Assembly (NCBI RefSeq): GCF_000235365.1
Contig: NC_016454.1
Span: 496,001-560,000, forward strand
Source: Eremothecium cymbalariae DBVPG#7215
Lineage: Eukaryota > Ascomycota > Saccharomycetes > Saccharomycetales > Saccharomycetaceae
Length of the DNA: 64,000 bases
Reading direction: 5' to 3'
The notes beneath the pieces are model-generated. The model worked only from the letters and a program-made list of their open reading frames with translations, was not told the origin of the DNA and ran no database searches. Position 1 is the stretch's first letter. Every line of letters begins with the position of its first letter. Position numbers and translations under genes: made by a program. Shown piece after piece: positions 60,121-64,000 of the stretch.

Positions 60121-60879
60121 ATGTCAAACGAGGTCATGAGAACAGATGAGCCCCATGAAGCTGCTGTCGGCGGTGGTGGTAGTGAGTCGTTGTCGTTTGT
60201 GAAGTCGGTTTGTGTTTATTGCGGGTCGTCTTTTGGGAACGATCCGAAGTATGCAGAAGCGGCTCGCGAGTTAGGGGAACTTTTCTACGGACTGAAGTGG
60301 AAGGTGGTGTATGGTGGGGGTACCACGGGACTTATGGGTGCAATAGCGCGGTCCACAATGGGAGCGGATTGCGATGGGTATGTGCATGGGATTATTCCCA
60401 ATGCGTTGGTGACGAAGGAGAGGGATGAGGAGGGCGGTGATGGCGGCACGCATGCCGCCGAGTCGATGAATACGCGGTTGCACCAGTCAGTAGACAACCA
60501 TAAAGGTGTTACTCCCATCAGCGTGGAATATGGCAAGACGACGATTGTGCCGGACATGCATACGCGGAAGTCGATGATGGCACGGGAGAGCGACGCGTTT
60601 GTGGCAATGCCAGGGGGGTACGGGACCCTAGAGGAAGTGATGGAGTGCATTACATGGTCGCAGCTGGGCATTCACCAGAAGCCGGTAGTGATATTCAACA
60701 TCGACGGGTTCTACGATCATTTGTTAGCGTTCATAGACCATGCGATTGGAGAAGGGTTTCTCTCGAGTAAGAACGGGGAGATTGTGCAGGTTGCTTCTAC
60801 TCCACGTGAAGTCGTGGAGAAGATCGAGAACTACCATGTTCCAGACGGAAGATTCAACCTAAAGTGGGCTGATATGTGA
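60121..60879 (+). CDS. LOG1: LOG-family phosphoribohydrolase (Log1, YJL055W type)
   Basis: A member of the LOG/lysine-decarboxylase-like Rossmann family. Plant LOG enzymes free cytokinin bases from their ribotides; yeast Log1 has been linked to removal of toxic base analogues. The 252-residue product (yeast 245) has [10 protein letters not shown] near the start, [14 protein letters not shown] and the signature PGGYGTLEE at 164-172, followed by [18 protein letters not shown]. The catalytic Arg and Glu of the family lie in [13 protein letters not shown] and the signature. No targeting sequence is seen. The coding region has notably more G and C than the neighbouring genes. Confidence 0.93.
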   Translation: MSNEVMRTDEPHEAAVGGGGSESLSFVKSVCVYCGSSFGNDPKYAEAARELGELFYGLKWKVVYGGGTTGLMGAIARSTMGADCDGYVHGIIPNALVTKERDEEGGDGGTHAAESMNTRLHQSVDNHKGVTPISVEYGKTTIVPDMHTRKSMMARESDAFVAMPGGYGTLEEVMECITWSQLGIHQKPVVIFNIDGFYDHLLAFIDHAIGEGFLSSKNGEIVQVASTPREVVEKIENYHVPDGRFNLKWADM

Positions 60880-61442
60880 GCGCAGGCAAGAAGGCTCTCT
60901 GAATGTCCGTCCCCGTCCCCGTCCCCGCCCGTCGTCCCCCCTTATAAATTTGCTCGCAAAGTAACCTTGGATTGTATCGCCACGGAACAGAACTCCTGGG
61001 GATCTCGTTGCGTTCCTCGTGAAACGCTAGCGATACGTCTGAAAAATCCGCACACAGCATATATAAACATTCATACAACCCACGCACAACCGCGTATCTA
61101 ATTTCAAGGAAATAAACATCTGACAGCAGACAACAAACTTCCGTTGTATTTCTCCCAGTCAGGCGGCCAGGCAAGCCTGCCCGCTCGTCCTCTGTTCGAG
61201 AACCCTCCTGCAAGGATAACACAAAGGCGCCCAAGGAAACAGACACATCGTTGTGGGCCCATAAAAAACTCAAAAATCTTATCTGCACAACATCTACCCA
61301 GACCCTGTCTACACTACTGGTACCTTCCATTGTACCTCTAATTAACCGAACAACCCAAGGAAACCGAATTGCGTTATGTATGCGCCAACATCCCGCTCCG
61401 CATTGTGCGGTTCCCTTTTCTACACGGAAAACACACACTTTG

Positions 61443-61456
61443 CTCTCTCGAGAGAG
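61443..61456. repeat. Palindrome CTCTCTCGAGAGAG
   Basis: A 14-bp perfect palindrome centred on an XhoI-like CTCGAG; a longer version of the same motif is at 63565-63600. Confidence 0.7.
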
Positions 61457-62824
61457 ACATTGTTCCCTCGATCTAGAACTAGCTACCGCGCCAGATCGGC
61501 AGAAACCCGGATAGACCTTCTACATCTATACGAACTTTCCCACAGAAAACACCTGCCTAACTTCTAAGTAAAAAGCTACATATGTCCGACCGTAAAGAAA
61601 AAACAAAAAAAACACATCGTAAGAGTGAAAAACTCAAATCTGCCCGAAACTCGTACGATTTTATAACGTCAGCCTTGTTTCACTACCTGGACTTGCCGTT
61701 TCTTTATCGAAAGAACAATGTCATGACAATGCCGCGATGGGGTATAATAGCGATATACTACCAGTGCAGTAGCACTACCATGTGGTGAGAGACACAAGGA
61801 ACCGCGTGACGCAAAGTACCTGGAAGGAAGTAAAGTTGACCGGAATATAATACTGTAAGAATAAACACGGAATTTGGGTCGTCGTAAAGAATCGTTGAAT
61901 TGCAGTTATTTTCATACCCTTGTTTTCCTAGAAAAGCCTACAGTGCGAAACAAAGGAAAGAGATGAAAGAGATAAATTCCCGCAAGAATGTACAGGGAGA
62001 GTCCGCATGCATTGAAAAGGGGAAGGAGCGAACGAAGACTTCCATTGATGTATGCTCCCTTAATAGAAAACCCTCTTGCGTGAAAGCTTAATGAGAGCCT
62101 TCAGATCAAGGTATATATGATGAATTAACTACTAGGTCATCTGTCCCTCCCCCCTCTGGTATTTGTCCGACATGAAAATCACGGAATAGTCGTTTTCGCA
62201 TTACGCCATATTGTACGATAGTAACAGTCGGGTCTCCTCTTTTGACAATGCAATCTGTCTACGTGTGTCTCTTCGTGGATCTCACAAGGAAATAGGATGA
62301 ACTGAAAAGGCCTATCTGGCTGGCTGCCTGGCTGGCAGCTGCGCAACCAGGTTCTGGATGGAAACACGCTTCTATTTTTTGCTACAGAACCAACAAAGTA
62401 GACATGACTCGGCTGAGAGAATGATCGCCCAGATAATCCTGTGCAAGAACAACACAACAGAGAGAAACGGGAATCTGTTTCGGAATACTCTCCGAGCGCA
62501 CGTAGGCGTGGTCTGGTCAGAAGAAGACCATTGATATATCCTTTCGCCTCCGTGGTAGTCCGCCGGATCCAAAAGTAGTAGTGTGCTATGTAGATGAGTC
62601 TTGTTCTAGAGCTGCAGTGAGAAGAAAATGAACCAATAACATCAACGGCAAGCTTGAAAAATGCGTTTCTCTTCTCCCTGGATCTCGAGCCACTTGTTAT
62701 CTTTGTTGTTTTTACCGCCCATTTGCCTGAACGAATACAGCACGACGTTTGTTTTTCCTTGGAAAAACGGGAACTGCACAGGTAAACAACTGTGATTCAC
62801 ATTTCTTTACCAGCGGTCGCAACG

Positions 62825-62852
62825 TGCGCGATACCGCATTCGGTATCGCGCA
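62825..62852. repeat. Perfect 12-bp inverted repeat with CATT loop
   Basis: TGCGCGATACCG at 62825-62836 and its exact reverse complement at 62841-62852, with a 4-nt loop. Confidence 0.9.
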
Positions 62853-63564
62853 TATCCCAGCCGCATTACTAATTTCTTAATAATGTTCTTTAATAACCTT
62901 CTGAAACCCTTCCTTTTGTCTTCCTCGGCCCAGCGTTAAAAACGTACTTTTGCGCAAGAACTCGACGTGGGAAATCATTTCTAAAACCATGGCGTCGTAG
63001 CTTCCCTAATCATTGTTCGTTGCTGTTTCTCCTAGCGATATGGGAGAACCTTTTTCCTTCAAGCACGACACACGCAGACATGGCGGGGAGAGGGCAGGAG
63101 GGGATGGGTCCATCGGGAATGTAAAGTGCTCGACAAATATAACCCTACAGAATATATCAACCATCACCCTTCAGCTGCATACGTTTATTTCTGTGCTGTG
63201 TGTCCCCCCCCTGTGCAGAAAGTCTTTCTGTATGTACACAACACTCTCCTCTCCGCGCCTCTACCGTTTTCTTGAATAGAAGCCGCCCGGCATTCCAAGA
63301 ACAAAGTATTACTAACATGAACACGTAACAGATGGATACAATAAGGTCTCTATCTGTATACGGTCAATCTACAAGCCAGCTCAGGTTGCGGAACACTTGC
63401 ATGCTGCCATGTGTGATGGACAGCCGGCACCACTGTTGCTGGAACAGTAGGGCCTATAGCGATATGTGACAGCTTTGATCCTACGTGTAATATAACTTTG
63501 ACTCTTACACAGGCATGCGTGCCTACCCGTCGGCGGGCCGTCTGCGCAGAAGTACAGAAAGTAG

Positions 63565-63600
63565 TCGCTGCTCTCTCTCTCGAGAGAGAGAGAGCAGCGA
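63565..63600. repeat. Perfect 17-bp inverted repeat of CT/GA type
   Basis: TCGCTGCTCTCTCTCTC at 63565-63581 and its exact reverse complement at 63584-63600, with a 2-nt loop. The central CTCTCTCTCGAGAGAGAG also reads as a palindrome in a second register. Confidence 0.9.
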
Positions 63601-63958
63601 GCGCGAGGGATCCCCCAACGCTGAGTCCTGGATGGCCTTCCATCCGTCTTGGTGCACCATGTCTGCGATTCGCTTGGCCAAGTGTCAATGCATGGAATGG
63701 AGCGGCCTCCGCAACAGCCGTGTTTCCTTTTCCCCACTTCCCAGCTCTACAAAAAAACGCAGCTCTCGCCTAGTTCTGTTCTATTTCTATTTTTGGGCCT
63801 GGCTCATTTAAGTCTTGCCAGATTTCGTTACCTACTGTTGTGTGTTCGAATCATGTAGCGTTTCACTGCGGCCGTTTCTCCACCGCTTTTTATTCCTTTT
63901 CAAAAGAAGAAAAATGACATACGGAGGCACAGAAACATTAATTTGCCTGCACGACCAA

Positions 63959-63991
63959 TGCGCGCAGCACAGCGCAGCTGTGCTGCGCGCA
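63959..63991. repeat. Perfect 15-bp GC-rich inverted repeat at the right edge
   Basis: TGCGCGCAGCACAGC at 63959-63973 and its exact reverse complement at 63977-63991, with loop GCA. No T-run follows within the window, so it is not an obvious terminator. Confidence 0.9.
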
Positions 63992-64000
63992 CCACCGGCA

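Larger units (their letters stand above)
60880..64000. other. Gene-free region of 3.1 kb to the right edge
   Basis: No open frame here looks like a gene; the longest overlap each other on opposite strands and have no recognisable features. A GTCCCC tandem is at about 60907-60930, just after LOG1. CTGGCTGGCTGC-type direct repeats lie at about 62320-62340. Several perfect inverted repeats are listed separately. Base composition varies, with GC-rich patches. In S. cerevisiae TIM54 follows YJL055W, but it is not seen here. It may be a long promoter of a gene beyond the edge. Confidence 0.5.

Noticed and set aside
61144..61567. Three overlapping open frames of 63-87 codons after LOG1
   Set aside because: All in one short stretch in different frames and overlapped by a minus-strand frame at 60854-61438; no protein-like motifs, so chance is the best explanation.
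63846..63860. GTTCGAATCA resembles a tRNA B box
   Set aside because: No A box, acceptor stem or anticodon arm can be built upstream; it is an isolated match.
1..64000. Retrotransposons, solo LTRs, DNA transposons, CRISPR arrays, viral genes
   Set aside because: No reverse transcriptase, integrase or transposase frame, no paired TG...CA long terminal repeats with target duplications, and no regularly spaced repeat array was seen.

Overview
The window is nuclear DNA of a budding yeast of the family Saccharomycetaceae. Almost every protein is recognisable as the counterpart of a Saccharomyces cerevisiae protein. Genes are single-exon or carry one short 5'-proximal intron with GTATGT/GTACGT donors and TACTAAC-type branch sites. 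The order of genes follows S. cerevisiae chromosomes piece by piece. Genes that in S. cerevisiae are split between two duplicated segments are interleaved here in one segment, and families duplicated in S. cerevisiae (RPS10A/B, BIT61/BIT2, DPB3/DLS1, REI1/REH1) occur once. That is the pattern expected of a species that diverged before the whole-genome duplication, such as Eremothecium, Kluyveromyces or Lachancea. I cannot settle the genus from the sequence alone.

Layout. 1-7822: RRP5 (start only), YPK9, a YOR292C-type Mpv17 protein and RPS10, combining parts of S. cerevisiae chromosomes XIII and XV. 8513-22722: PEF1, SPR3, the box C/D snoRNA snR48, NMD4, ERG25, ADE6, a small basic protein, COX18 and SPT4. 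Apart from NMD4 and the small protein this is the YGR058-YGR063 order. 23037-60879: MRPL27, UTP18, DUG2, SAF1, S-formylglutathione hydrolase, PAF1, MPM1, DPB3/DLS1, PPS1, an O-acetylserine-type cysteine synthase with no S. cerevisiae counterpart of the same type, MRPL8, COA3, TSC10, REI1, LAS21, MRPL37, NUP82, SDH8, BNA3, BIT61, IKS1, ZAP1 and LOG1. This part interleaves chromosomes II and X. 60880-64000 is a gene-free stretch with several GC-rich perfect inverted repeats.

The genes are ordinary housekeeping functions: ribosome biogenesis and translation, mitochondrial respiration and translation, sterol, sphingolipid and GPI-anchor synthesis, purine, sulfur and NAD-linked metabolism, transcription elongation, TORC2 and zinc regulation. 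Several promoters carry sites matching the function of the gene: PAC/RRPE before RRP5, UTP18, REI1 and the small basic protein; twin Rap1 sites before RPS10; sterol elements before ERG25; a Cbf1 plus Met31/32 pair before cysteine synthase; inverted Reb1 sites before PAF1.

I found no transposon, tRNA, centromere, CRISPR array or obviously new system. The points most worth a second look are: DUG2 is broken by one base at a -1 slippery sequence; an snR48 snoRNA can be assigned by guide complementarity and synteny; PEF1 has an intron; perfect GC-rich palindromes lie in several intergenic regions; and a sulfur-regulon-like promoter precedes the cysteine synthase. Statements about S. cerevisiae genes and rRNA are from memory and were not checked against a database.
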